64,000 nt of DNA from Chaetomium olivaceum (GCA_039881045.1 JAYWVB010000004.1:992001-1056000); one strand, 5' to 3'. Positions 10,464 through 21,919 are shown, numbered from the stretch's first letter. Numbers and translations are program-made. Notes: generated by a model not told the origin, from the sequence alone.

Positions 10464-13400
10464 ATGGCTTCGGTTCTCACTTCTCACCCAAGTGAAATCA
10501 CAGCCCCCGGGCCTGCTTCTCGATCCGCCCAAACCATGCCGCCGCTATCGGGGCCGCGGTCTCCGGACAATGTCAAACATGAGTCCGAGCACGAGCAGCG
10601 AGGTCGCCGGCGCAGCGGATCCGACGACAAGGACGTAGATGGGCTTGACCTGGACGGTGACGATGATAGGGACGGCGACGATGGAGCGCACTCCTCCAAC
10701 TCGGAGGGCCCCGCGCGCAAGCGGAGGCGGAGCCGCAAAGGGCTGGACAAGAAGTTCGAGTGTCCCGAGAAAGGCTGCGGGAAGAGCTACTCGAGGGCCG
10801 AGCACCTGTTTGTTCCGTCCCTACCAACAACTGACCGTGCTCGAGAGTGCTGACACAGTGCCAAGTTACCGCCATCAGCTGAACCACAACCCGAAGCAAG
10901 TTTACAAGTGCGGGATTGGCGACTGCCAGAGGACCTTTGTCCGACTGGACTTGTGTAACCGGCACAAGGATCGCCACACAGCCAAGGGCTCGGCCTTGAG
11001 CCGCAAGGACTCGATGATGAGCCAGGCATCCCCTGTGACGGACCACAGACAGCCCTTCCCCGCGACCGGTTCCGCCTCCCCAGAAGTCAACCGGCCGGGG
11101 ACCGCTTACAACAAGGGCCGATCCTTGTCGATACAGTATCACTCCCCTAAGGACGCCATGGGGAGCCCATACACGCCGATGACGAACACGCCTCCCACAA
11201 ACTACGCGAACGGAGGGCAAAACGGTGTCGATTACATGCATCACGACCCGGCCTATGGGCATATGACACAACGACAAGCCCACCATTCACCCCAAGATGC
11301 ACGACGGCCGTCGATACAGACGAACGTCGGTCCCTACGGGGTGCTATCCCCGATCTCCACGCAACCAGGCTATCACAGCCAGCCTCATAACACGCCCCAG
11401 TCCGCCAACGCAATGCCTTATGTCCCACCACAAAACTTCCCCCCTTTCAGCCTCCCGCCGTCAGACTTTGGCACGTCGTCGGCGGGGGCAGTAGCCCGCG
11501 ACGACCAACAAGCATACGCCCCGTCGACTTCTGGCGAATACTCGGACCAACCGCCTCAGGCGACCGGGGAGATGATGCTGCTTGATCAAATGGGCATGCA
11601 ACAGACCATGCCGGTGTTTGGGAGTGATAACGTTCTTAATAAATCACCCTATGTTGCGATCCCGGAGGACTTTGTGGCGTATTTGTTTAATACCCACGGC
11701 GAAGCAAGTTCGCCTATGACCGGGGTTCCGATGCAGGGATACAAGTGAGTCCGGTGCTTTTCTTTTTCACTACAAGGCTTCTTTACTAATGGTGCTACAG
11801 CTACGGGGAATTCTCGAACCAATACAACGTGCCTTACTATAACGATCCGAACCAGCTAGGCTATTTCCCCGCCTCCACCGGGCCACAACAGGTCATGTCC
11901 GTCACGAACCTCCTGGACCAGAACCTTCCCGAATCGGTCATTTCGGAAGAGAAGACGGCCGAGATCTTTGAGTTCATCAAGGAGAGATTCCACGAGAACG
12001 GCCATGCGCCGGTTGAGCGGCAGCGCGAAACCATAATCGAGGGCGACCGCAACGACGACACGCACATGCTTAGCCGCAAGATGATGCAGGCTTACATCGG
12101 GTCGTACTGGTTGCACTTCAGTGACCAGGTGCCGATCCTGCATAAGCCTACCTTCTCGCCCGATAAGACGCCGAATCTGTTGCTGATTGCCATGATGACG
12201 ATTGGCGCGGCGTGCTTGGACAAGGCTCATGGGCAGAAGGTTACTAAAGCCGGCGCGCAGCTCTCTAACTTCTTGGCATGGCACCTTAGGTGGGAGATGT
12301 TCCAGGACCCGAACTGCAGGCCGCCGGCGAAGTTGTGGGTGTTCCAGACGCTTTTACTCTTGGAATTGTACGAAAAAATGTACTCGACGAGAGAGCTACA
12401 CGAACGGGCCCACATCCACCACGCGACGACGATTACGCTGATGCGCCGCGGGAGAGCGCTGATTGGCAAATCGGCACTGGACTCGCCGCCCAACCCCCGG
12501 GACGACAAGACCAACGGGTCCCGACAGTCGTCGACGTCAGGGGTCGCCCATACGCCCGAGGAGTGGTGGAACCACTGGATTACGAACGAGTCGACGCGGC
12601 GCGCGGCATTCGCGGCGTTTGTTATTGATTCGATCCACGCCACCATGTTCGGCCACTCGACGGTCATGGTGGCTCATGAGATGCGGCTTCCGCTGCCCTG
12701 CGACGACAAGCTGTGGAAAGCCACCAGCGGGCCCGAGGTGGCAAGGATCGACGCCAACCTGAATTCGGTGGGCAACAAGGCTATATCGTTCCTCGAGGGG
12801 CTGAAGCGGACGCTGAGCGGGCAGGAGGTGCAAACCAACTCGTTCGGGCGCATGATTCTCATGGCTGGGCTTCTGAGTGTGAGCTGGCACATGAACCAGC
12901 GAGACCTCCAAGTCAACTCATTAGGGGGCGGCGTATCGCAGGCGCTGGGCGGGCGCGACAAATGGCGGGGGACGCTGACGAGGGCGTTTGACTCGTGGAA
13001 GAGCGACTTTGACAAGACGCTGTTCCGGCGCGGCGACTCGTCGGCGGATCCCTACAACTACGAGGCGTCCAACCGCAACGAGGCCAACGTCGTGTTCGAG
13101 AGCCGGATCGTGCTGCACCACCTCGCACACATGGCGATGCACGTCGACATTGTGGACTGCCAGATCTTTGCGCGGGCAAAGCGGCTTCTCGGGCGGGCGA
13201 TCGGGCCGCAGGACCTCAACAGCGCGCAGCGGCGCATGAAGGACATCTGGGCGCCGTCGGCCAAGGCGCGCGACGCAACCTACTATGCCCTCAAGTTCCT
13301 GCAGTCGGTCATGCTCCCGGACACGGTGGGCACGCCCGGGTCGTCCAACGGCGGCTACGGACGGCACGAGGAGCCGTACTCGGCGCGGGACGACGTGCTC

Positions 13401-13716
13401 CTCAACCGGCCGTGGGTGCTGTATTTGCGGCGCTCGTGGTGTGGTGTTATGGATTTGCGCTCGAAGGGGCTAGCCCGACCATCCCGATGCCGACGACGCA
13501 GCAGGACAAGCTGCGGCTGATGCGCGAGTACCTGGTGAAATACGGCAACGTCACGTCGCCCGAGGAGCTCAAGTCGATGAAGGGGATTAGTCATAACACG
13601 CCCTGCTGATGGTACTCAAGGATGCCTTTGGGGACTCGCGCTGGGAGTTGCTGCATGAGGGCGCCACGCTCATAAATAACTGCATCAATCTCAATGCAGG
13701 GCAGGGTGTTGTCTGA
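10464..13716 (+). CDS. C2H2 zinc-finger transcription factor with fungal-specific regulatory domain (two apparent frameshifts near the 3' end)
   Basis: Nuclear DNA-binding regulator. Exons 10464-10807, 10866-11744, 11801-13716; introns of 58 and 56 bases. The first intron lies inside finger 1 and the join restores SRAEHLYRHQLNH. After an acidic/basic N-terminus come two C2H2 fingers: FECPEKGCGKSYSRAEHL... (about residues 98-122) and YKCGIGDCQRTFVRLDLCNRHKDRH (about 129-153). A Pro/Gln/Ser-rich linker follows, then a fungal_trans-type domain (about residues 500-760; AYIGSYWLHFSDQVPILHKPTF). Near the end the frame drops one base at 13421-13431 (the expected ALVVWCYGFALEG continues in the next frame) and again at 13598-13603 (expected LLMVLKDAFGDSRWELL). 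With two bases restored the product is about 1046 aa; as written it stops at 13520. Target genes unknown. Confidence 0.8.
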
Positions 13717-14545
13717 GATTTGGGCTTGGGGGTCGTTTCTGGGTGTAGGGGCGGGCCATGTCTGTGCATTTATTGGAAACTAAGCCGGGGTTGGCGGGAT
13801 TGTTGACATTATTTACACTGCACTTACACATATTTCTCGGTCGGGGTGGGCGGGGGGGTATGATACGAAAGTTGGGAATATTTGACACATAAAAAGACCA
13901 TATACCTAGGAGGAGGCATGAAGGAGCAGGAGCAGGAGCAGGAGCAAGAGCAGGAGCAACATTTGGGAGGCGGATGGCATTCTTCATTTCAAGCGAGCAT
14001 GGCTCGGCAACCTTACTTTTGTTTTGATTTCCTTAACCTATACCCCTTCTTTGTACTTCAAGTATATAAGGCATGATACCTTTGCGATGCATCTTGCGGT
14101 GCTGTTGTCGTCGTTTTGGTGATTGGTGATGGTGAAAGTGACGGGAAAGGTGAGTTGTGGCTGCGGCCCGCTTTTCTTGCTAAGTAATCTGTGGTATCAA
14201 GCTCTAATTTGTACTGTGTAGTTCCTTGTAAGTGGGCTTCGAGATGAAAGCGAGGCAGCTTTCTCCCGTGCATTGCATCGCATTCACTACCGAGACACCT
14301 CATTCCTGGCAACTCATTGGCAAATCCCAGATTACAGTTTGCGGAAACCTGCAACGTCCGTTGTGACAGTCAAGGGTTCCCTCTAAACCAATGAAACAGA
14401 ACCCTTCCATTGCAGATTAAAGCTTTCCTCGTTCTTGACTGCCGCGGGGTTCCACGTTATCGCCGCGCTTTCCGAGCCGTGGGGTCATCGGGACCGGGAA
14501 TTTTAACCCTGCATCATTTCATCTCCTTTACTCATCATCTCATTC
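13717..14545. other. Intergenic between the C2H2 factor and the F-box gene
   Basis: 3' flank of the C2H2 gene and promoter of the F-box gene. Holds a short (GAGCAG/GAGCAA)n repeat at about 13921-13957. No coding signal. Confidence 0.6.
13921..13957. repeat. GAGCAG-type hexanucleotide repeat
   Basis: About six tandem, slightly imperfect GAGCAG units read directly; non-coding. Confidence 0.75.
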
Positions 14546-14908
14546 ATGGCTAGAGATTTCATCACCGAAACTTCAACGACCGCCCCTTCTCAGCCCATAA
14601 TAAAAATGGCGGCCGCCTTGACACACCTCCCACCGGAGATATTGCACAGCATCCTCAGCTATGTCGAACCCGAGGACCTTGGCTGGCTTCCTCTCACATG
14701 CCGCCTCTTCAACAACTTCATCAAGGGCAACAACCCCCTCTGCCGCGCCATCTACCTGCGCATCCTCGTATGCCATTCTCATTCTTGACTCTGTCCCAGT
14801 ACTCACTCAGCTAACACCCGCTCTCAGGACGAGCCCCCAGTAAAGGACCTCGACTTTGAGCAGGAGCTGCACGACATCGTCAAACTCAAGCAGCTGTGCT
14901 TATCCAGG

Positions 14909-14941
<33 letters not shown>

Positions 14942-17054
14942 ACGCCACCACCACCCCAACCCAAACCCAAACCCAAACCCTCCAATCCCACCTCCCCTTC
15001 GTCCACCGCACCGTCACCCGCCTCCTCAACCACGCCATCACCGTCCCCTCCGCCAACCCCACAACCATCAACAAGAAAACCACCACCCCCCACCACTACC
15101 CACTACCAAGAATGCGAATAACACCCCCACCTCCCCAACCCCCACCCGCAAATCCCGCGCCCGCACCTTCCCGGCCTCGGATAACGCGCGCTTCCTCGAG
15201 GAAATATTCAAGTCGGAGCCGGCGCGGCGTGCCTTCTTGGCAAGATCGTTCCTGTATGAGCGGGCGCGTGCGCTGGGGGTGACTGGGTTTACGGGGGACG
15301 AGGCGGGGGAGAGGGGGGTTTGGAGTGAGCCGGGTTATGGGGAGAGGCGGGTTGGGAGTGGGTTTGGCGGTGGGTTTGGGGGTGCGGATGGGTTTTATGA
15401 GGGGTGGGGTGGGGATGGGAATGGGGATGGGAATAGGAGCAGGGAGGGGGAGGGCAGTGAGAGTGTGGGGTACTGTGGAAGGGGAGGGGGGAGACGGGGG
15501 AGGAGGCGGAGGGTAGCAGAAATGGCTGGCGCCTGCCGCCCGGCTCGCGCGAGGCGTGGCAGATGAGTGCGAAGCTGCATTGTTTGTATGGCTGGGGTTT
15601 GGGGTTTGAGGACGGCGTGCGGCCTGGCACGACCGAGGGGGCTGCCTGGCGCCGGGCGCTGACCTTTGCCAGCATAGGGGCGGTGTCTACCCGCTCGCCT
15701 GCTCCAAGGTGTATGATCTGAGGGAGTATACCACGGGCACGAAATGGGGGCCGTTCCTGGATCTCGGCGGGGATGAGGATGCGGAGGTGCGCGTGGACTG
15801 GGAAAAGGTGGAGGCTATTCTGGTAGTGCTCGGCGGCAACATCAGGTGTAAAGGACTAGAACGGTTTCCCATCTTTTGGCATTTCTGGGGGAAGCCGTTT
15901 GCGGGGAGCTGGCACGGGAGTTATATCCCCTGGTCGAGGGACAGGGAGAAGGGGAAGAAGGAGAAGTAAAAGAGCTGGACCAGCTAGACCCTTATGGCGT
16001 TGCGGGGAGCTGGCTGCGGGTTGTTAGTTTTCTAGGTAAGTCTCCCTCCCTCCCCTCCTCGCCTACCAGCCGACGGCACCAGCCCCCACTCACTCTCGCC
16101 ATCCACCAGACTTCAGCGACTTTTTCCACTTCAACTTCCCCATCATCGACAGCCTCGCACGCGACATGCCGCGGCCCCCGCTCGACGTCGGCCAGGCGAC
16201 CCGGCTCATCCTGATGCGCATCCGCGTGTCCAAGGTCGAGCCCCCCGGACCCGGCGACCACCCGGACCACTCGGTCACGCACTTCACGGGCTTCTCGCGC
16301 GCGCTGGACGGCTCGTGGGACGACAACGCCGACGCCAGCATCCGCGGCACCGCCCGCGTCACGCCCGAGGGCGAGGTCCGCTGGACGTCGTACTCGGTCT
16401 TCCACGGCGAGGAGCGCTGGAAGAGCGAAGGCGTGCAGATCGGCGGGATCAAGTCCGCCAGGGGGGTGGTGGGGACTTGGTTTGATAAGTATGTTTTCCT
16501 TTCTGTTGTGTGAAGGGCGAGTTGTTGGGGAAGTTGTTGGGGCCTTGGTTGATTACGTGCTAATGGTTACTTACTTGCAGGGACTTCAACGCGCAGGGCC
16601 CCTGTGGGCCGACGGCGTTTTGGAAGATCTCGGATCGCGAAGACACAGGCGACGGGCCGCAGGTTTTGTTGGAGGATCTCTTTCCGCTTAGTACATCATC
16701 TATGTGAATTTCCCGCGTCTGGTTGGCAGAGGATGCTAATGGGTGTGGTGCGCAGTAGCTGACGACATGGAAGAGGAGCTCATGGACGAGGACGATGATG
16801 CGCGGGACGAGTTCAACCTGCAGGTGCTGGACCCCTTCGGGCCGGACTGGACCGAGTATGAGCTGGAGGACGAGCTGGACGGGTTATATTATTTCGACGA
16901 CGAGGATATCTTTGACGTGGAGGACGTGGCGGCTGAGTTGGATGGGCTGGACGAGGACCGGGATGAGGAGGATGATGGGGAGGAGGAGGAGGAGGAGGAG
17001 GAGGATGATGATGATGATGATGATGAGTTTGCTGCTGCTTTAACGCATGGCTAG
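14546..17054 (+). CDS. F-box protein (five apparent -1 frameshifts in exon 2)
   Basis: Probable SCF ubiquitin-ligase substrate adaptor. Exons 14546-14767, 14828-16035, 16110-16488, 16581-16690, 16756-17054. The F-box is at residues ~25-70 (LTHLPPEILHSILSYVEPED). Exon 2 changes frame five times, always as if one base were missing: near the GCA repeat (14900-14980), 15065-15175, the G-rich stretch 15300-15515, 15676-15683 and 15930-15985. Between them, family-like blocks appear in successive frames: SHLPFVHRTVTRLLNHA, ARFLEEIFKSEPARRAFLAR, EAWQMSAKLHCLYGW, VYDLREYTTGTKWGPF, DPYGVAGSWLRVVSFL. Exons 3-4 are clean (DVGQATRLILMRIRV, VRWTSYSVFHGEERWKSEG, FNAQGPCGPTAFWK). The C-terminus is extremely acidic (Glu/Asp runs). 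With five bases restored it would be about 740 aa. Either sequence errors or a decayed gene; I favour errors. A second ATG at 14606 is possible. Confidence 0.7.
14911..14940 (+). repeat. (GCA)n trinucleotide repeat inside the F-box gene
   Basis: About ten GCA units. It encodes Ala, Ser or Gln depending on frame and lies at the first apparent frame change, so the true coding frame here is uncertain. Confidence 0.8.
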
Positions 17055-17442
17055 TGGCTTGCGGGTGGACATGTTGAAGCGAGACTCTAGATTTAACTGC
17101 GCTACGAATATGAATACAACGTTTGCAATGTAAGGTACGAAGTACGAAGTACTCGGGGGTATCCGCCACAAGCAAGCTGTGCAACCTTCCACGGCATCGG
17201 CATTTCAACTTCCAGACGTCTCTTGACCAACCACCCAACCAACCGACACTTCCCTTTCCACCCCCTCGAAGTCAAAACACGAACCATCCCTCAAACCGAC
17301 CACCATCTCCCCCGAACCCAGAAGCCCCCTCTCAACAAAAACAATAACAACCACCACCTAGCCACCTAGCCACCTAGCCACCTAGCCACCTAGCCACCTA
17401 GACCCAACCAGAAACAGAATACCAAACCTCAAACCCCAACCC
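17055..17442. other. Convergent intergenic region between F-box and thioesterase genes
   Basis: 3' flanks of both genes; C/A-rich on the plus strand, with a six-copy 8-base tandem repeat. No gene seen. Confidence 0.6.
17354..17401. repeat. Perfect 8-base tandem repeat (CCACCTAG x6)
   Basis: Six perfect contiguous CCACCTAG copies between the convergent F-box and thioesterase genes. Contains the CTAG tetramer in each unit. Confidence 0.9.
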
Positions 17443-18397
17443 TCAGACCTTGGAAACACCCGGATCCGTATTCACTTTCCCATGCTCGCACGTCGCCACG
17501 ACCGCACCGTCGTCGGCCCGCCGGATGGTGCCCCGTAAGCTGCACAGCCGCTGGCCCACCTGCACTATCTCGCACTCGACACGCACCTCGCTGCCGGCTG
17601 GGGCGGGGCGGAGATAGGTCGTTGAGAGGGTGCGGCTTACGCCGAGGTAGGACCTAGGGTTGGGTTTAATATTGTGTGGTTTTGGGCTGGTTGTTTTGGT
17701 TGGTTTGGTGGTTGGGGGTGGTTGGGGTGGTTGGGGTTGTGATGGGCCGTGGAAAGGGTGTTGAGGTTGTAAGAGGGTGGTAGTGGGTTGTGAAAAGGGG
17801 GGTTGGGTTGTCAGTGGGTAGGGGAAGGGGGGGAGTGAAGGAGGTGGAGGAGGGAAGTATGTACATACCAGAAGCCGGGACGGGCGACGAGCGCGAGAAC
17901 CGTCGAGGTGCAAAAGTCAAAGAGGCTTGCCGTACAGCCTCCGTCTGTTGAGGAGGGTGTTAGTGTCAACAATCAATCACATGGAAATGGGGTTTATTGT
18001 TTTAAAGGGTAGTTAAGAGGGTGGATGGGTCCCCGTGAAAGCAAGGAAAGGAGTTCATGTCAACCAACGCCAGAAGAACCTACGCAGATTGTTAAGCCGG
18101 TTGCAGTGCTGCGGCTGCACGGTGAATGAAAAGGTCACCGAGGGATGGGGCCCGTCAGGGGAGACGGAGTGGACTGTTAGGTAGGGGAAGAGGGACTTGG
18201 TCCATTCCTGATGCAAGTAAATAATTGTTGTTAGTTCAATGTGATATCAGACGAAAAGGGGTACTGGAACCTGCCTGGTCGTCTTTCCGGTCGATTGTTG
18301 CCGCGAATTGAGATATCAGCTCGCGGACCCGGTCCTCGCCGGTGAGATCGAGGTAGTTGTCGGCATGTTTTCTTGGCTTGGATCCGGCGTTCGACAT
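17443..18397 (-). CDS. Hotdog-fold acyl-CoA thioesterase-like protein (PaaI/ACOT13 type)
   Basis: Likely hydrolyses acyl-CoA or aryl-CoA thioesters. Exons 18397-18275, 18207-18084, 17944-17869, 17653-17443 join in frame to 177 aa. Exon 1: MSNAGSKPRKHADNYLDLTG... Exon 2: EWTKSLFPYLTVHSVSPDG with the first hotdog strand. The third join creates the family signature NNLHGGCTASLFDFCTS (HGG on the central helix). The last exon has SYLGVSRTLSTTYLRPAPAG and the closing strands, ending DPGVSKV. The first intron (18208-18274) starts GC rather than GT (CAG|GCAGGT...CATCAG); this is the only phase-compatible choice. The third intron (17654-17868) is long and C/A-rich. Compartment is not evident; no presequence or peroxisomal SKL-type tail. 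Confidence 0.82.
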
Positions 18398-19122
18398 GAT
18401 TTCTGTGGTTGGTCCGTGTAAGAGAATGGGGAAGTTGTTGTATGGAACGGGATAAATAAAGATGTCAGGGACTATAAGTATGGCCGGATGCTTATATCCG
18501 ACCGTGGTTACCGAAGGATTGGGATTCTGTCCTGGGTGATAATGGAACCTGTCAGATAAAAGATAAAATATGGGGAATCCAAGTCACTTGCATAAAATAA
18601 AACCCCCAAAATTGTCCTTCTTTCTCACTTACCTATCAATCAGAAAGTACATACATTACTTACTGTGTAACCCGCCTCAGCCTGCCTGCCACTGAATCCC
18701 CAACCTGAAGTTATAGGGGACCAGGGGTCACCCGCTGTGGGGCCCACCCCACCGAGGCCGTTCCCCAAATTCCGGGGCCTGTGCCACGGTCCAAGCCGGA
18801 GGAGGTGTGCCTCGGCATTGGCATTTCGACCCCTGCTCGATTAGCCGCAGCACCCCATGTCGTCGCGACTGTTATCGCATCTTCACCTGTCAGCCCGTGC
18901 TTCCTCCTTGAACAATCAACATTCAACAACATCCCATTCAACAACATTCAACAACCACGACACAACACCCAACACCGCGACTCCCAACACCCGGGACTTC
19001 CGTCACCACAAATGCAACAATAACGCCCCTCCAATCCAACAACCCAAACCACCACCACCCAACAACCGAACCAAACCCAAATCCAACCCCGAAAGAAATA
19101 AAAAAATAGAAAAGAAAAGACA
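18398..19122. other. Divergent promoter region, thioesterase / PEX12
   Basis: Head-to-head intergenic region of 725 bases. The PEX12-proximal part (18880-19120) is rich in CAACA and AACCC repeats on the plus strand, typical of a fungal 5' leader. No gene recognised. Confidence 0.6.
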
Positions 19123-20397
19123 ATGGAATTCACCCCAACCCAGCACCCCCCGCTCGACACGCTCAAGCCGTCCCTCTTCGAGCTGCTCTCCGAGCAGCAG
19201 CTCTCCGCGCTGCTCCCGCCGACCCTGCGCTATCTGCTCACGCTGCTCACCCACCGGCACCCGCGCCTGTTCCTGCGCGTGCTCAACCGCTTCGACGAGC
19301 TCTACGCCCTGGCCGCCCTGCTCGTCGAGCGCCACTACCTGTCCACCCGCGCGGGGAGCTTCACCGAGCATTTCTACGGGCTGAAACGGGAGCGCGCCCT
19401 CGCGGAGGAGCTGCCCCGCGCGACGGCGGCGAGCCCGGCGGTGGTGAGGGAGGCGTTGCGGCTGGGCCGCGGGGATGTGTGGCGGAACTTGCTGGTGGTG
19501 GTCGGCGTGCCGTATCTGAAGCGGAAGTTGGACGAGGCGTATGAGGTGGATGCGCCGAGGGCGTTGTTAGGCGCGGCGTATAACCAAAGGCCTGGGGCGG
19601 GGGCGGGGTGGCGGGAGAGGGTGCGGTTTTGGTGGAGGTGGTTTCTGAGAAGGGTGTACCCCGGGGTGAATGCGGCGTATTATTTGGCCATGCTGGCGTT
19701 TAATTTGGCGTATTTGTTTGATAATTCAAAGTATCATAGTCCGTTTTTGTGGTTGATTGGGACGAGGGTGCGGCGGATGAATGGGGCGGATTATAGGGCG
19801 ATCGAGGCGCTGGAGGAGAAGGTGGCGAAGAGAGGGGGGGCGAGGACGGTTGGCGCGAGGATGATGGGCGGTCTGTCGATGGTGCTGCCGACGAGCATCT
19901 TTGCGCTCAAGTTCTTGGAGTGGTGGTATGCGTCCGACTTTGCCAGGCAGCTGTCCAAGAAGGCGGCCGAGAGCCTGGATCTGCCACCGCCTGTTGTCAC
20001 GGGGTTGCCCGAGAAGAAGGCGCAGCCGAAGGGGGAGAAGGACGCGCAGAAGGAGGAGGAGGAGGAGGAGTTGGACGATGAGGAAATGGAAAGACGGGCG
20101 GTGGAAAAAGCACCCGTTGCGGCGTCGTCACTCCTGCCCATCTACACGGTCCCTGCGCCCCAGGACTCGGACCACTGCCCGATCTGCGAGGGCGAGATCA
20201 CCACCGCCGCCGCCTGCCAGACGGGGATTGTGTACTGCTTTGCCTGCATCCACAAATGGCTTACCGGGACACACGCGAGGCAGGAGAAGTTTATGGCCGA
20301 CAGGGCGGGCAAGTGGGAGAGCGGTGAGGGGAGGTGTGCCGTGACAGGGAGGCGGGTCCTGGGCGGAACCGAGGGACTGAGGCGGATTATGGTGTAG
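19123..20397 (+). CDS. PEX12: Peroxin-12 (RING-type peroxisomal E3 subunit)
   Basis: Integral peroxisomal membrane protein of the Pex2-Pex10-Pex12 RING complex, which ubiquitinates the Pex5 import receptor. Single exon, 424 aa. The N-terminus MEFTPTQHPPLDTLKPSLFELLSEQQL and the block LPPTLRYLLTLLTHRHPR are characteristic, as are WWRWFLRRVYPGVNAAYYLAM and a hydrophobic stretch after it. Around residues 300-325 there is a charged, Glu-rich linker. The C-terminal RING (from about residue 350) reads CPICEGEITTAAACQTGIVYCFACIHKWL. It has fewer zinc ligands than a classic RING, which is normal for Pex12. ATG context is good (AAGACAATGG). It is divergent from the thioesterase gene and convergent with the metallophosphoesterase gene. 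Confidence 0.93.
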   Translation: MEFTPTQHPPLDTLKPSLFELLSEQQLSALLPPTLRYLLTLLTHRHPRLFLRVLNRFDELYALAALLVERHYLSTRAGSFTEHFYGLKRERALAEELPRATAASPAVVREALRLGRGDVWRNLLVVVGVPYLKRKLDEAYEVDAPRALLGAAYNQRPGAGAGWRERVRFWWRWFLRRVYPGVNAAYYLAMLAFNLAYLFDNSKYHSPFLWLIGTRVRRMNGADYRAIEALEEKVAKRGGARTVGARMMGGLSMVLPTSIFALKFLEWWYASDFARQLSKKAAESLDLPPPVVTGLPEKKAQPKGEKDAQKEEEEEELDDEEMERRAVEKAPVAASSLLPIYTVPAPQDSDHCPICEGEITTAAACQTGIVYCFACIHKWLTGTHARQEKFMADRAGKWESGEGRCAVTGRRVLGGTEGLRRIMV

Positions 20398-20614
20398 ATT
20401 ATGGGCTGTACTTTAATTAGTTGTAATGATGGCTGTATTAAAAGCAAGGAGCCGGGGTATGTTTTTTATTGGAAATATCTAGGCCACGAAGAAGTATGCC
20501 ATGCGCCGCCAAACGTGTATAATACAATAACCCAAATTCAATAACCCAAATCCCACGCGCACCTTTTTCTATTCTAATGTTTTGCAGGCTGCACGCAGTA
20601 GCCGTCCGACAACG

Positions 20615-21860
20615 CTACAAATCCACCACCGTCACCGGATTGCGCAGCTTACCGCTGTTCCCGTACATGAGCGACACGTTGGCCATCATCCCGCCGTTGT
20701 TGGTCCCTGGCCCAAGCATGATCCACTTCCACAGGATACTGGAGACGCCGAACCAGAGCACATTAAACGCGTCAGTCCACCGGGCACTCGGCACCATGTC
20801 GTAGAAGGGTCCCTTTTGGGGCCGGGACATGAGCGACTCGTAGGCCTGCTGGCACTCGTCGTAGTAGACGGCTTCCTTGCCATAGCCGTAGTGGGTGTGG
20901 CCAAAGACGTGCAGCTTCGGCTTGACGCGCCAGACTTCCTCGAGCAGGCCGGCGCAGCCGAGGCCGAGGTCGAGGTGGTGGGCCTAGCGGTGTTAGTCAG
21001 TCGGTCGCCAAATAGAGGAGGATACTCACCGGCGGCGTGTGCGTGACCAACAAATCCGTCTCCTCGGGTATCCTCCCGTTCCACGGATGCTTCTCCCTCT
21101 GATACTGAAACCTGCGCACCCCGTCAGCAACCGCCTTCTCCCAAAGTCAGGAACGAAAAATACAAAAGGAGACAAAAAGAAAAAGAAAACAGAAAAACAC
21201 TCACGCAAACCCCTCCCCACACCACGGCACCGCGCCCCAGCCATAGACATTCAGCCTTCTCCCCCCCTCAAACGTCAACTCCATCCCACGATCACACAAA
21301 TATTCCACCCCCGTCCAATCCACCACCTCCTCCCCCTCCCCATCACCATCACCACCACCATCACCATCACCACCACCATCACCATCACCACCACCATCAC
21401 CATCACCACCACCATCACCATCACCACCACCCCTTTCCCTTACCTCCTTCCTCACCCCCTCATCCAACCACCCATCATGATTCCCCCCGACCACCACCTT
21501 CCACCGATGGCCCAGCCCCCTCAACCAATCCACCTGCCTCTGGATCTCCGCCACCGTGCCCCCCTCGGTCAGATCCCCGCAGTGCACCAGCACATCCCCC
21601 TCCGGCACCGGGTACCCCGGGACCAGGTTATGCGTGTCGGACAGGCAGACCACGCGAATGGGCCGGCGGCCGCGCGGCGGGGGGTGGAAGGCGGTGCCGC
21701 GCAGCGGGATGAGCAGGTGGCGGTATATGAGGGCGGTGAGGTACTGCAGGGGCGAGGCGAGCAGCCAGTCGAGGGCCGTGGGCGGGGACCAGGGGGAGGA
21801 GCGGCGCAGGTGGAGGAGGCGGAGGAGCGTGTTGAGGGGGTGGAGGAGGGTGGTGAGCAT
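20615..21860 (-). CDS. Calcineurin-like metallophosphoesterase
   Basis: Predicted metal-dependent phosphoesterase, similar in layout to fungal MPPED-like proteins. Exons 21860-21205, 21111-21030, 20983-20615; 368 aa. An N-terminal hydrophobic/basic lead (MLTTLLHPLNTLLRLLHL...) may anchor it to a membrane. Metal-binding motifs in order: VVCLSDTHN (DxH), HCGDLTEGG (GDxxD/E), VVVGGNHDGW (GNHD), LLVTHTPP and HVFGHTHYGYG (GHxH). Between GNHD and the next strand sits an insert of five exact GGGDGD units encoded by an 18-base minisatellite. The C-terminal ~70 residues include a hydrophobic segment (WFGVSSILWKWIML). Substrate unknown. Confidence 0.85.
21341..21430. repeat. 18-base minisatellite (5 perfect units) within the metallophosphoesterase gene
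   Basis: Five exact tandem copies of an 18-base CATCACCATCACCACCAC unit on the plus strand. On the coding (minus) strand they read five Gly-Gly-Gly-Asp-Gly-Asp units, in frame. Confidence 0.95.
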
Positions 21861-21919
21861 TTTTTTTCTTTTTTTTTTGAGAGGGCGTGTTTTGTTTGGG
21901 CTTTGTTGTGGGGTCAGTG

